10,162 nucleotides of DNA from Phycisphaerae bacterium (GTDB lineage: Bacteria; Planctomycetota; Phycisphaerae; Sedimentisphaerales; UBA12454), in the NCBI GenBank assembly GCA_028712345.1, contig JAQTQF010000044.1, positions 1-10,162 of the forward strand, written 5' to 3'. The notes below the pieces were generated by a model that was not told the origin of the DNA, made no database searches, and saw only the letters and a program-made list of their open reading frames with translations. Of this stretch, positions 1 through 5,772 are shown piece by piece (within the stretch, counting starts at the first letter, position 1; every line of letters starts with the position of its first letter). Both the position numbers and the translations under genes were made by a program.

Positions 1-63
1 ACTGGCAGTAATGCTATAAGTATTTATGGCGGCTTTGATGGTACGGATATAACTCGCTGCTAG
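1..63 (+). pseudogene. Upstream fragment of the beta-helix surface protein, ending at an in-frame amber codon
   Basis: Frame 1 is open from the window edge and reads SIYGGFDGTDITRC before a TAG at 61-63. In proteins of the choice-of-anchor-Q/beta-helix type the segment is usually of the form IYGGFDGTE.SR.QRDW. The stop therefore falls where a glutamine is commonly found, and the homologous reading resumes directly afterwards with RDFRANLTIINGN. The signal peptide and true start lie outside the window. I infer that this fragment and 64-1251 are one gene split by a CAG-to-TAG change. A sequencing error or read-through cannot be excluded. Confidence 0.6.
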
Positions 64-1251
64 AGAGATTTCAGAGCGAATCTAACTATAATTAACGGTA
101 ATGATACTGTCAGGTGTTTTAGTGTTACTAATAATGCTACTATAGATGGATTTGTTATTAGCAACGGAAGTACTAATTCAGGCGCAGGAATATATTGCGG
201 TGATTCAGTAGGACCATTAATAGTAAACTGTGTTTTTGTTGATAATACTGCAACAGTGACAGGAGGAGGACTATATATAGCAATTAGTGCAAATCCAACA
301 ATTATCAACTGTATTTTTTCTGGCAATTATGCAGGAGGAACTGGTGACTACGATGGTGGTGGAGGAATAGGTAATGTCAGAGGTGAGCCGATAGTTAAGA
401 ACACTGTTTTTTGTGGAAATCAGGCTGTATATAGAGGCGGTGGAGTTATGAATAGAAGTATCTATGAGATACATCCTGATTTCATAAACTGTGTTTTTTT
501 TGGAAATCATAGTTCTAATGGAGGTGGAATGGCTAATGTTGGGCCTCAGGGTACTGATGCAGAAATCATAAATTGTACCTTTTCTAAAAATCAGGCGAAT
601 AATGGCGGTGCATTATATAATTATGTCAATGTCGACCTTACAATAAGAAATAGTATTATCTGGGATAATATAGGTAATTATGGTAAAAATATTTACAATG
701 GGCGGAATTTTTTTGATTCTGATCCTACATTAACTAGTTCCTGTATGAATGGCGGCTTGAATGCTTCGCCTTGGGTCTATAATGTGATAGAAGATGGCAT
801 CGATTTATGCAGAATTCAAGATGGTGGCGGTAATACCTACGATAACCCTAATTTTCCAACAGGTTCCGATGGGGTATGGACATCAGGTGCTATATACAAC
901 AGTTCGACTTGTCAGAGTGTCTTGACAAATACTAATAGTTCATGGATAACTAACGAGCTTGTAGGGAATTTTATTAATCCCGACACCTCTCAATGCAAGC
1001 ATTTCTATATCGTATCTAACACTGCAACTACAATAATTGTATGGGGGGATATCACATCAATTGCTCACGGTAATGATTACTATCAAATTTTTGACTATAA
1101 TCTAACTTCTAATTCAACAAATTGTATTGATGCCGGTGATAACAATATAATCAGTGAATCTTACGATATTGCCGGCAATATACGTAAAATTGATGGTAAT
1201 GGCGACCAGACTGTCACAGTTGATATTGGTGCGTATGAGTATGCCCCTTAA
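64..1251 (+). CDS. Right-handed parallel beta-helix protein, choice-of-anchor-Q type (5'-partial, downstream of an in-frame stop)
   Basis: This is the C-terminal part of a presumably secreted surface or extracellular protein. The frame is open from 64 to the TAA at 1249-1251, but the first usable start codon inside it is GTG at 256, with no Shine-Dalgarno and already within the repeat domain, so an independent start is unlikely. About six beta-helix rungs can be read as variations on I-N-C-x-F-x-x-N followed by a glycine run, for example at 304-327, 484-507 and 568-591. From about 889 to 1107 comes a different module with PDTSQ, IVSNTATTI and WGD motifs. The end is the typical CIDAGDN...DIAGNIRKIDG...VDIGAYEY closing motif of choice-of-anchor-Q proteins. 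No PEP-CTERM or LPXTG sorting tail follows. The substrate is unknown; such proteins may bind or cleave polysaccharide or act as adhesins. Family assignment is firm; whether the gene is functional is doubtful because of the TAG at 61-63. Confidence 0.8.
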   Translation, partial: RDFRANLTIINGNDTVRCFSVTNNATIDGFVISNGSTNSGAGIYCGDSVGPLIVNCVFVDNTATVTGGGLYIAISANPTIINCIFSGNYAGGTGDYDGGGGIGNVRGEPIVKNTVFCGNQAVYRGGGVMNRSIYEIHPDFINCVFFGNHSSNGGGMANVGPQGTDAEIINCTFSKNQANNGGALYNYVNVDLTIRNSIIWDNIGNYGKNIYNGRNFFDSDPTLTSSCMNGGLNASPWVYNVIEDGIDLCRIQDGGGNTYDNPNFPTGSDGVWTSGAIYNSSTCQSVLTNTNSSWITNELVGNFINPDTSQCKHFYIVSNTATTIIVWGDITSIAHGNDYYQIFDYNLTSNSTNCIDAGDNNIISESYDIAGNIRKIDGNGDQTVTVDIGAYEYAP

Positions 1252-1265
1252 TTAATTGAAATTAA

Positions 1266-1439
1266 TAGTTAAGTTTCGCACTTTTTTAAAATGTAAAGAT
1301 AGACAAAATGGCCTATAGGTTACTTTTATGATTTTTTATCACTTTCGGGGCTTTTCCCGAAAGTGGCATTAATTCATAATCGCCTTTTTAATGCCGTAAA
1401 AACCGATTTTCTATTTTTCAAAAGTGCGAAAGCTGACTA
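1266..1439. mobile_element. Imperfect foldback element, MITE-like, with 20-bp terminal inverted repeats and TA ends
   Basis: A perfect 12-bp inverted repeat, TTTCGCACTTTT at 1274-1285 and its complement at 1420-1431, extends outwards to 20 bp with 17 matches (1266-1285 against 1420-1439). The outermost bases are TA on both sides. The exact centre of this pair (1352.5) is also the centre of a perfect 10-bp hairpin (1340-1349 with 1356-1365). Between them further blocks pair in register without net gaps, notably 1288-1297 with 1408-1417, 1308-1314 with 1391-1397 and 1326-1334 with 1371-1379. By hand I count 52 of 87 Watson-Crick pairs plus 9 G-T pairs. It holds no ORF. A non-autonomous element of the IS630/Tc1 type, with TA as target duplication, is the best reading; a structured RNA or decayed terminator is the alternative. 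Confidence 0.5.
1340..1365. repeat. Perfect 10-bp hairpin at the centre of the foldback element
   Basis: CACTTTCGGG at 1340-1349 pairs perfectly with CCCGAAAGTG at 1356-1365 around a 6-nt loop. It is not followed by a T-run on either strand, so it is a poor intrinsic terminator by itself. It forms the tip of the larger foldback structure. Confidence 0.75.
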
Positions 1440-1458
1440 ATACTCATTGTAAAACAAA

Positions 1459-1485
1459 ATGGTTTATAAAAACCATCTTTTTTTT
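1459..1485 (+). terminator. Intrinsic terminator between the beta-helix gene and the GT41 gene
   Basis: A 7-bp stem (ATGGTTT at 1459-1465 with AAACCAT at 1470-1476) and a 4-nt loop are followed by C and eight T (1478-1485). The form fits rho-independent termination of transcription coming from the left. The stem is AT-rich and so only moderately stable. It ends just 17 nt before the first possible start codon of the next gene. Confidence 0.6.
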
Positions 1486-1502
1486 ATCTTTCAATCGCTG
1501 TT

Positions 1503-3287
1503 TTGTCGATACGGTACTTTATGGTGCAGTATAATAACTCTCTGAGTTCAGGCAGATTGAAGCAGCTTTCGTTGAAAGATGGAAATTTGCATTTAGTTAA
1601 TGCAGGGAATGATTTACCGGAAGCGCTTATTCAGGTTAATCAAGCAATTAGCTTTGGGAATATTGAGCAGGCGACTAAAATTCTGAATGAACAGGCGATT
1701 GATGCGGTTCATCAGATTTTATCCAAAGACCCATCGCGTACGGATGTTATGCTTGTATTGGCAATGCTCTTTAAGCAAATCAGGCAATTGCAAAGAGCTA
1801 AAGAATGGTTTGAAAAAATTATTCAGCAGGAGCCTCACGCCTTAGTTTATAATGAATTGGGTTTTATTTATCAATTAATGGGTAATTATTCAAAAGCAAT
1901 TGAATCTTACGAAAAAGCTGTCGAGATAAATCCCGATATAGGCAGTTGTTGGGCAAACATAGCAAAGCTCTTGATAGAGACCGGACAGAAAAAAGAAGGC
2001 GTTGAATTATTTTACAAGGCGGTAGAAAAAGACCCTTCAAATTATAGAATCCATTCTAATATGCTGTTTTATCTGCATCATCTGCCGGATTTAAAATCGG
2101 AGGCGCTTTTTGAAGAACATAAACGATGGGGGCAAATTCATTTTCCCAAAACACAAAAGAGAGCTTCTTACAAAAATAATCCTAATTTAAACAAAAAACT
2201 TAAAATAGGTTATATCTCTCCCGATTTTTGCACGCACTCCGTAGCATATTTTTTTGAGCCGCTTTTAGATGGACATGATCGTAATGCGGTAGAGCTTTAT
2301 GGATACGGCAGTGTCAGAGTTCCGGATGCTACGACGCAAAGAATTAGCGGCAAGTTTAATCAATATCGAAATATTTTCGGTGTTCATGATAATGAAGTTG
2401 CTCGTTTAATAGAAAACGATGAGATAGATATCCTTGTTGATCTTGCGGGGCATACCACTGATAATCGTTTAGCGGTATTGGCGGCTAAGCCAGCCCCGAT
2501 TCAAGTAACATATCTTGGATATCTATATACTACGGGATTAGAACAGGTGGATTATATATTAACGGATAAATGGGCCGATTTACCTGAGTCCAAATCGTTA
2601 TATATGGAGAAATTATTTCCGTTGTCACATGGATTATATTGCTATAAACCGTTTTTTTCTATGCCCGTATCCCCATTGCCTGCAATCAGAAATGGTTATA
2701 TCACTTTTGGTTTTTTGGGTAACGGCTTTAAGCTGAACGCATTTATCCTGGAAATTTGGTCTGGGATTCTTAAACTTCATAAAGCATCGCATCTTTTATT
2801 ACGGTTTGGCGGCGGCAACGATTCGAAAATAAGGAAAGATTATTTAGAGTATTTTGGAAACTCCGGCATTGGTACTGAGAGGATAGATATTGATGGCTGG
2901 ACATCTCATAATGAATATATAAAACAGTATAGTAAAGTAGATATCATTTTGGATACATATCCCAAAAACGGAGGAACCACTACCTGTGAAGCTTTGTGGA
3001 TGGGAGTTCCGGTTATCTCTTTAGTTGGCCAGTGCCAGTTTTCCCGAACGGGATTGAGTACGCTTAGTCGTGCCGGATTAGGTTTTTTTGCGGCATCAAC
3101 GGTTCAGGAATATATAGCCAAGGCTGTGGCTTTGGCTGGGAAAGTAGATTCTCTTGAAAAAATTCGTTCTTCATTGCGAGAAAGAATGACGGCAAGCGGC
3201 CTTTGTGATTCAGCAGCATTTGCTAAAAGCGTTGAAGACGCCTACAAAAATATGTGGCATCAGTGGTGTATTGAAAAGGCTCATTGA
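1503..3287 (+). CDS. TPR-containing O-GlcNAc transferase-like protein, SPINDLY family (GT41)
   Basis: Predicted cytoplasmic glycosyltransferase that would transfer a sugar from a nucleotide sugar to protein Ser/Thr; donor and targets are unknown. Residues about 78-180 (numbered from TTG 1503) form three TPR units, the second being the clearest (ALVYNELGFIYQLMGNYSKA). The catalytic part starts near residue 232 with KLKIGYISPDF and THSVAYF. It continues with DLAGHTTDNR, KPAPIQVTYLGY, and a lysine at about 410 in GFKLN, which by position matches the donor-binding lysine of human OGT. NGGTTTCEALWMGVPV follows at about 489-504. All diagnostic GT41 motifs are present, so the enzyme should be active. 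The start is uncertain: TTG 1503, ATG 1521 (588 aa) and GTG 1524 are all possible, and none has a Shine-Dalgarno; ATG 1521 is preferred. The gene is more AT-rich than the core genes to its right. SPINDLY-type proteins are numerous in planctomycetes. Confidence 0.88.
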   Translation: MSIRYFMVQYNNSLSSGRLKQLSLKDGNLHLVNAGNDLPEALIQVNQAISFGNIEQATKILNEQAIDAVHQILSKDPSRTDVMLVLAMLFKQIRQLQRAKEWFEKIIQQEPHALVYNELGFIYQLMGNYSKAIESYEKAVEINPDIGSCWANIAKLLIETGQKKEGVELFYKAVEKDPSNYRIHSNMLFYLHHLPDLKSEALFEEHKRWGQIHFPKTQKRASYKNNPNLNKKLKIGYISPDFCTHSVAYFFEPLLDGHDRNAVELYGYGSVRVPDATTQRISGKFNQYRNIFGVHDNEVARLIENDEIDILVDLAGHTTDNRLAVLAAKPAPIQVTYLGYLYTTGLEQVDYILTDKWADLPESKSLYMEKLFPLSHGLYCYKPFFSMPVSPLPAIRNGYITFGFLGNGFKLNAFILEIWSGILKLHKASHLLLRFGGGNDSKIRKDYLEYFGNSGIGTERIDIDGWTSHNEYIKQYSKVDIILDTYPKNGGTTTCEALWMGVPVISLVGQCQFSRTGLSTLSRAGLGFFAASTVQEYIAKAVALAGKVDSLEKIRSSLRERMTASGLCDSAAFAKSVEDAYKNMWHQWCIEKAH

Positions 3288-3314
3288 AAATCATTGTTTT
3301 TGCTCAAAAACCTG

Positions 3315-3409
3315 CATTTTTGTTCGAACTTTTTTCATAACTCTTTATTTTTCGCCCCCATTTTTGCTGTAAGTCCTTATTTTTTGTTCCTCATTTTTTA
3401 CCGATAACC
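3315..3409. repeat. T-rich tract with a degenerate period of about 32 nt
   Basis: Runs of five or six T begin at 3317, 3330, 3348, 3361, 3380 and 3394. The alternating 13/18-nt spacing gives a repeat of 31-33 nt in about three decayed copies, each carrying two T-runs separated by a C-containing segment. There is no ORF here. It could be an eroded tandem repeat or simply a phased T-tract (bent DNA) upstream of the rpmA promoter. Confidence 0.35.
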
Positions 3410-3430
3410 GATAACTGATAACTGATAACT
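3400..3430. repeat. Heptanucleotide tandem repeat (ACYGATA), four copies
   Basis: The 7-nt unit occurs as ACCGATA twice and then ACTGATA twice in exact tandem, followed by a partial ACT. It resembles the short heptameric repeats known from intergenic regions of cyanobacteria. It lies 36 nt upstream of the rpmA -35 hexamer; a function is not evident. Confidence 0.7.
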
Positions 3431-3465
3431 ATTTTTCATTGTCAGACAAATGTTTAAATTTTTTC

Positions 3466-3493
3466 TGGACAAACCAATTTTGATGTGTATAAT
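3466..3493 (+). promoter_or_regulatory. Sigma-70-type promoter of rpmA
   Basis: TGGACA at 3466-3471 and a perfect TATAAT at 3488-3493 are separated by 16 nt. Transcription would start near 3500, giving a leader of about 50 nt. An A/T-rich stretch directly upstream could act as an UP element. A second TATAAT (3503-3508) with TTTGAT (3479-3484, spacing 18) could be an alternative start. Confidence 0.6.
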
Positions 3494-3548
3494 CCACCAT
3501 TCTATAATGTTTTAAGATTTTATAACTTCTTTATCGAAGGATATTTAC

Positions 3549-3785
3549 ATGGCACATAAGAAAGGACAGGGCTCCAGCCGAAACGGCAGAGACAGTAATC
3601 CTAAGTATCGCGGGGTCAAGTTATACGGCGGCCAAGTTGCCAAAACTGGTTCAATTATAGTTCGCCAAAAGGGCACAAAATTCCATCCAGGCTTCAATGT
3701 CGGAATGGGCAGAGACTTCACGCTTTTCGCTCTAAAAGACGGCGTAGTAAGCTTTAAGGGCCAAAAGGTGCATGTAGAAGTGTAA
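3549..3785 (+). CDS. rpmA: Large ribosomal subunit protein bL27
   Basis: Component of the 50S subunit whose N-terminal tail reaches towards the peptidyl transferase centre. The 78-aa protein begins MAHKKGQGSSRNGRDS, the highly conserved bL27 start, and continues with PKYRGVKLYGGQ, SIIVRQKGTKFHPG and GRDFTLFALKDG. The mature-type start (AHKK) shows that there is no cleavable N-terminal extension of the kind seen in Firmicutes. It is slightly shorter than the E. coli protein (85 aa) at the C-terminus. The ATG has a good Shine-Dalgarno, GAAGGA (3536-3541), 7 nt upstream. The usual partner rplU is not upstream, and a terminator follows at once, so the gene appears to be transcribed alone even though obgE, its common neighbour, is still next to it. 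Confidence 0.97.
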   Translation: MAHKKGQGSSRNGRDSNPKYRGVKLYGGQVAKTGSIIVRQKGTKFHPGFNVGMGRDFTLFALKDGVVSFKGQKVHVEV

Positions 3786-3810
3786 CGGTTTTTCGAGTTT
3801 TAATAATGAA

Positions 3811-3840
3811 AAGGATGGCAGATGGCCATCCTTTTTTTTT
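3811..3840 (+). terminator. Strong intrinsic terminator of rpmA
   Basis: A 9-bp stem (AAGGATGGC at 3811-3819 with GCCATCCTT at 3825-3833) with a 5-nt loop runs into a T-run that reaches 3840. It starts 25 nt after the rpmA stop and is a textbook rho-independent terminator. Confidence 0.9.
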
Positions 3841-3844
3841 GTAT

Positions 3845-3886
3845 CTTTGATTTGTGATTAGTATTTGGTATATGGTATTTGGTAAA
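3845..3886. repeat. Second heptanucleotide-periodic tract, six degenerate units
   Basis: Read in steps of seven from 3845, the tract gives CTTTGAT, TTGTGAT, TAGTATT, TGGTATA, TGGTATT and TGGTAAA. It includes an exact 10-nt direct repeat GTATTTGGTA (3861-3870 and 3875-3884). A weak promoter, TTGATT (3847-3852) with TATATG (3869-3874, spacing 16), can be read inside it and could serve obgE; this is uncertain. Confidence 0.5.
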
Positions 3887-3889
3887 TAA

Positions 3890-3910
3890 CCCCCAACATA
3901 AAGTTGGGGG
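3890..3910 (+). promoter_or_regulatory. GC-rich hairpin in the obgE leader
   Basis: CCCCCAAC at 3890-3897 pairs perfectly with GTTGGGGG at 3903-3910 around a 5-nt loop. It is followed only by CTTTAGG, so it is a weak terminator at best. It ends 30 nt before the obgE ATG and may be a back-up terminator for rpmA or a structured 5' leader controlling the obgE operon. Confidence 0.5.
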
Positions 3911-3940
3911 CTTTAGGATATACGGGTTTAACTGATTCTT

Positions 3941-4960
3941 ATGTTTATAGATGAAGTAAAAATTACGGTTAAGGCGGGCAATGGCGGCAGAGGTTGTGTC
4001 AGCTTTCGGCGGGAAAAGTACATTCCCAAGGGCGGGCCTGACGGCGGCGACGGTGGTAAAGGCGGCGATGTTTATTTCAGAGCTGCCGAGGATGTAGATA
4101 CTCTGCTGGATTTTTCGGGCCGGCCTAACTGGGATGCTCAGAACGGTCAGCCCGGCAGCGGTGTAAACCGTCACGGCCTCAACGGCGAGGACCTTGTCAT
4201 TCCCGTTCCGGTAGGAACGCAGGTTTATGATACTGACCTTGAAGATTTGCTTTTGGTTGATTTGAACGAGCCTGGTATGAAGGTGCGAATCTGCCGGGGC
4301 GGCATTGGCGGCAGGGGCAATAAGACTTTTGCCACATCGACAAGGCAAACTCCCCGTTACGCTCAGACCGGAAGGCCGGGCAGGGTGAGAAATGTCAGAC
4401 TTGTTTTGAAGCTTATCGCTGATATCGGTCTTGTGGGGATGCCGAACGCGGGCAAAAGCACACTGCTTTCCCGATGCTCCCAAGCCAGGCCGAGGATTGC
4501 CGATTATCCGTTTACAACGCTTGAGCCGATGCTGGGGATAATAGAACTGGACGAAGAGAGAAGATTCGTAATGGCGGATTTGCCCGGCCTGATTGAGGGG
4601 GCACACAGCGGAGCGGGACTCGGAATTAATTTTTTAAAGCATATAGAAAGGACTCGAATCATTGTTCACTTGCTTGATATAATGCCAATGGATGAGAGCG
4701 AGCCTGCCGATAATTATAAAAAGATACGGAAGGAACTGCTCAGTTACAGTAAAGAGCTTGGCAAGAAGAAGGAAATAATCGTAATTAACAAAATAGATGT
4801 TGACCCGGACGGCGAGATTCTGAAAAAAATCAAGAAGAAGTTCAGGAAGAAAGTTTATACGATATCGGCGGCGACCGGCAAAGGCATTAGAGAGCTTTGC
4901 GAAGAATTGCATAAACAGGTGCAGCGGGAAAAAGTTGAACAGAAAAAGGAACAGATATAA
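3941..4960 (+). CDS. obgE: GTPase Obg/CgtA, ribosome assembly factor
   Basis: Essential GTPase that acts in 50S subunit maturation and stress signalling. The 339-aa protein has the glycine-rich Obg fold at residues 1 to about 158, opening with MFIDEVKITVKAGNGGRG and SFRREKYIPKGGPDGGDGG. The G domain follows, with G1 GMPNAGKST (166-174), TT in the switch I region (DYPFTTLEP), G3 DLPG (213-216), G4 NKID (283-286) and G5 SAATGKG. The length fits the short form without the extra C-terminal OCT domain. The ATG at 3941 is fixed by homology, yet no Shine-Dalgarno lies in the usual window before it. The stop overlaps the coaX start (TAATG), so the two are probably translationally coupled. It is the first gene of the obgE-coaX-mnmE-like unit. 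Confidence 0.97.
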   Translation: MFIDEVKITVKAGNGGRGCVSFRREKYIPKGGPDGGDGGKGGDVYFRAAEDVDTLLDFSGRPNWDAQNGQPGSGVNRHGLNGEDLVIPVPVGTQVYDTDLEDLLLVDLNEPGMKVRICRGGIGGRGNKTFATSTRQTPRYAQTGRPGRVRNVRLVLKLIADIGLVGMPNAGKSTLLSRCSQARPRIADYPFTTLEPMLGIIELDEERRFVMADLPGLIEGAHSGAGLGINFLKHIERTRIIVHLLDIMPMDESEPADNYKKIRKELLSYSKELGKKKEIIVINKIDVDPDGEILKKIKKKFRKKVYTISAATGKGIRELCEELHKQVQREKVEQKKEQI

Positions 4961-5757
4961 TGAACATAGTTGCGATTGATATTGGCAATACGAATGTAAC
5001 GATAGGGCTTTTTATCGATGATATTGAAAGGGCAATCGAGAAAGTCGGCGGCGGCGATTCGGTAAAACAGGCTGAGGTTCTGAAAACACTGTGGGAGAAA
5101 GTACCGTTTTCTGAGGCGGCTAAAGATAAAACCAAACGCAACGGCGTAATCGTTGTCGCAAGCGTTAAGAGCGAATGGACGGAAAATGTCAGGCAAATCG
5201 TCAAAGATAATCTGAATGAAAAAATTCTTGAAGTCGGCTTGGAAAAAGATGTTCCGCTGCCGATGAAGCTCGATGTCGATGACCCGAAAAAAGTCGGCGT
5301 TGACAGAATTATGTGCGCGTTCGCCGCTTACAGCGTTGTCGGCGATGCGACGATTATTGCTGATTTCGGTACGGCGGTAACAATCGACCTGGTCGGAGCA
5401 GATGGGGTATTTTTAGGCGGTACGATACTGCCGGGCTTTGACCCAAGCGCAGAAGCTCTGCATAAATATACTGCGGTGTTGCCGAGAGTAGATAAAGTAA
5501 AACAGCCCAAAAAGCCTTTCGGCAGGAATACCGAAGATGCAATCAATAATGGCTTGTATTATTCGGCGGTAGGGGCGCTGGAGACGATTTCGAGGGTGTA
5601 TTCAGAATATGTCGGTACCTGGCCGCAGACGATAGTTACGGGCGGCAATATGAAAATCATAAAGGACGACTGTGATTTTGCCGATTCTTTCGTTACTGAT
5701 TTGGCAGTTCGGGGGATTGTGCTGACCTATAAAAAATTTATCGAGGAAAAGATATAA
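4960..5757 (+). CDS. coaX: Type III pantothenate kinase
   Basis: Catalyses the ATP-dependent phosphorylation of pantothenate, the first step of coenzyme A synthesis, in the cytoplasm. The 265-aa protein (usual length about 255-265) belongs to the ASKHA fold. The phosphate-binding motif DIGNTN is at residues 7-12, GVDR at 113-116, the second phosphate motif DFGTA at 135-139, GGTILPG at 153-159, GRNTEDAINNG at about 188-198 and the adenosine-site TGGN at 227-230. These are the diagnostic CoaX motifs, with aspartates at 7, 115 and 135. The start ATG shares its A with the TAA of obgE. A Shine-Dalgarno AAGGA (4946-4950) lies inside obgE, 9 nt upstream. No BirA domain is fused, in contrast to some gene arrangements where CoaX follows the biotin ligase. 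Confidence 0.95.
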   Translation: MNIVAIDIGNTNVTIGLFIDDIERAIEKVGGGDSVKQAEVLKTLWEKVPFSEAAKDKTKRNGVIVVASVKSEWTENVRQIVKDNLNEKILEVGLEKDVPLPMKLDVDDPKKVGVDRIMCAFAAYSVVGDATIIADFGTAVTIDLVGADGVFLGGTILPGFDPSAEALHKYTAVLPRVDKVKQPKKPFGRNTEDAINNGLYYSAVGALETISRVYSEYVGTWPQTIVTGGNMKIIKDDCDFADSFVTDLAVRGIVLTYKKFIEEKI

Positions 5758-5772
5758 AGCTCTGTCAGGATT

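Noticed and set aside
256..1251. GTG at 256 as the genuine start of the beta-helix protein
   Set aside because: It has no Shine-Dalgarno and falls inside the repeat domain; homologous sequence continues upstream in frame to 64 and beyond the TAG, so it is not the natural start.
1503..3287. Plant-type SPINDLY fucosyltransferase activity or a defined protein target
   Set aside because: GT41 motifs show the fold and likely sugar transfer, but the sequence alone does not distinguish GlcNAc from fucose or show the acceptor.
3296..3311. Hairpin GTTTTT/AAAAAC as terminator of the GT41 gene
   Set aside because: The stem is almost entirely A-T, the loop is four bases and no T-run follows immediately. 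It is too weak to call.
3400..3430. CRISPR-like repeat array
   Set aside because: The units are 7 nt in direct tandem without spacers, so it is a simple short repeat, not a CRISPR array.
3800..4606. 268-codon open frame on the minus strand across obgE
   Set aside because: It lies antisense to the clearly coding obgE, has no recognisable domain and no ribosome-binding site, and runs through the rpmA terminator. It is a by-product of obgE codon composition.
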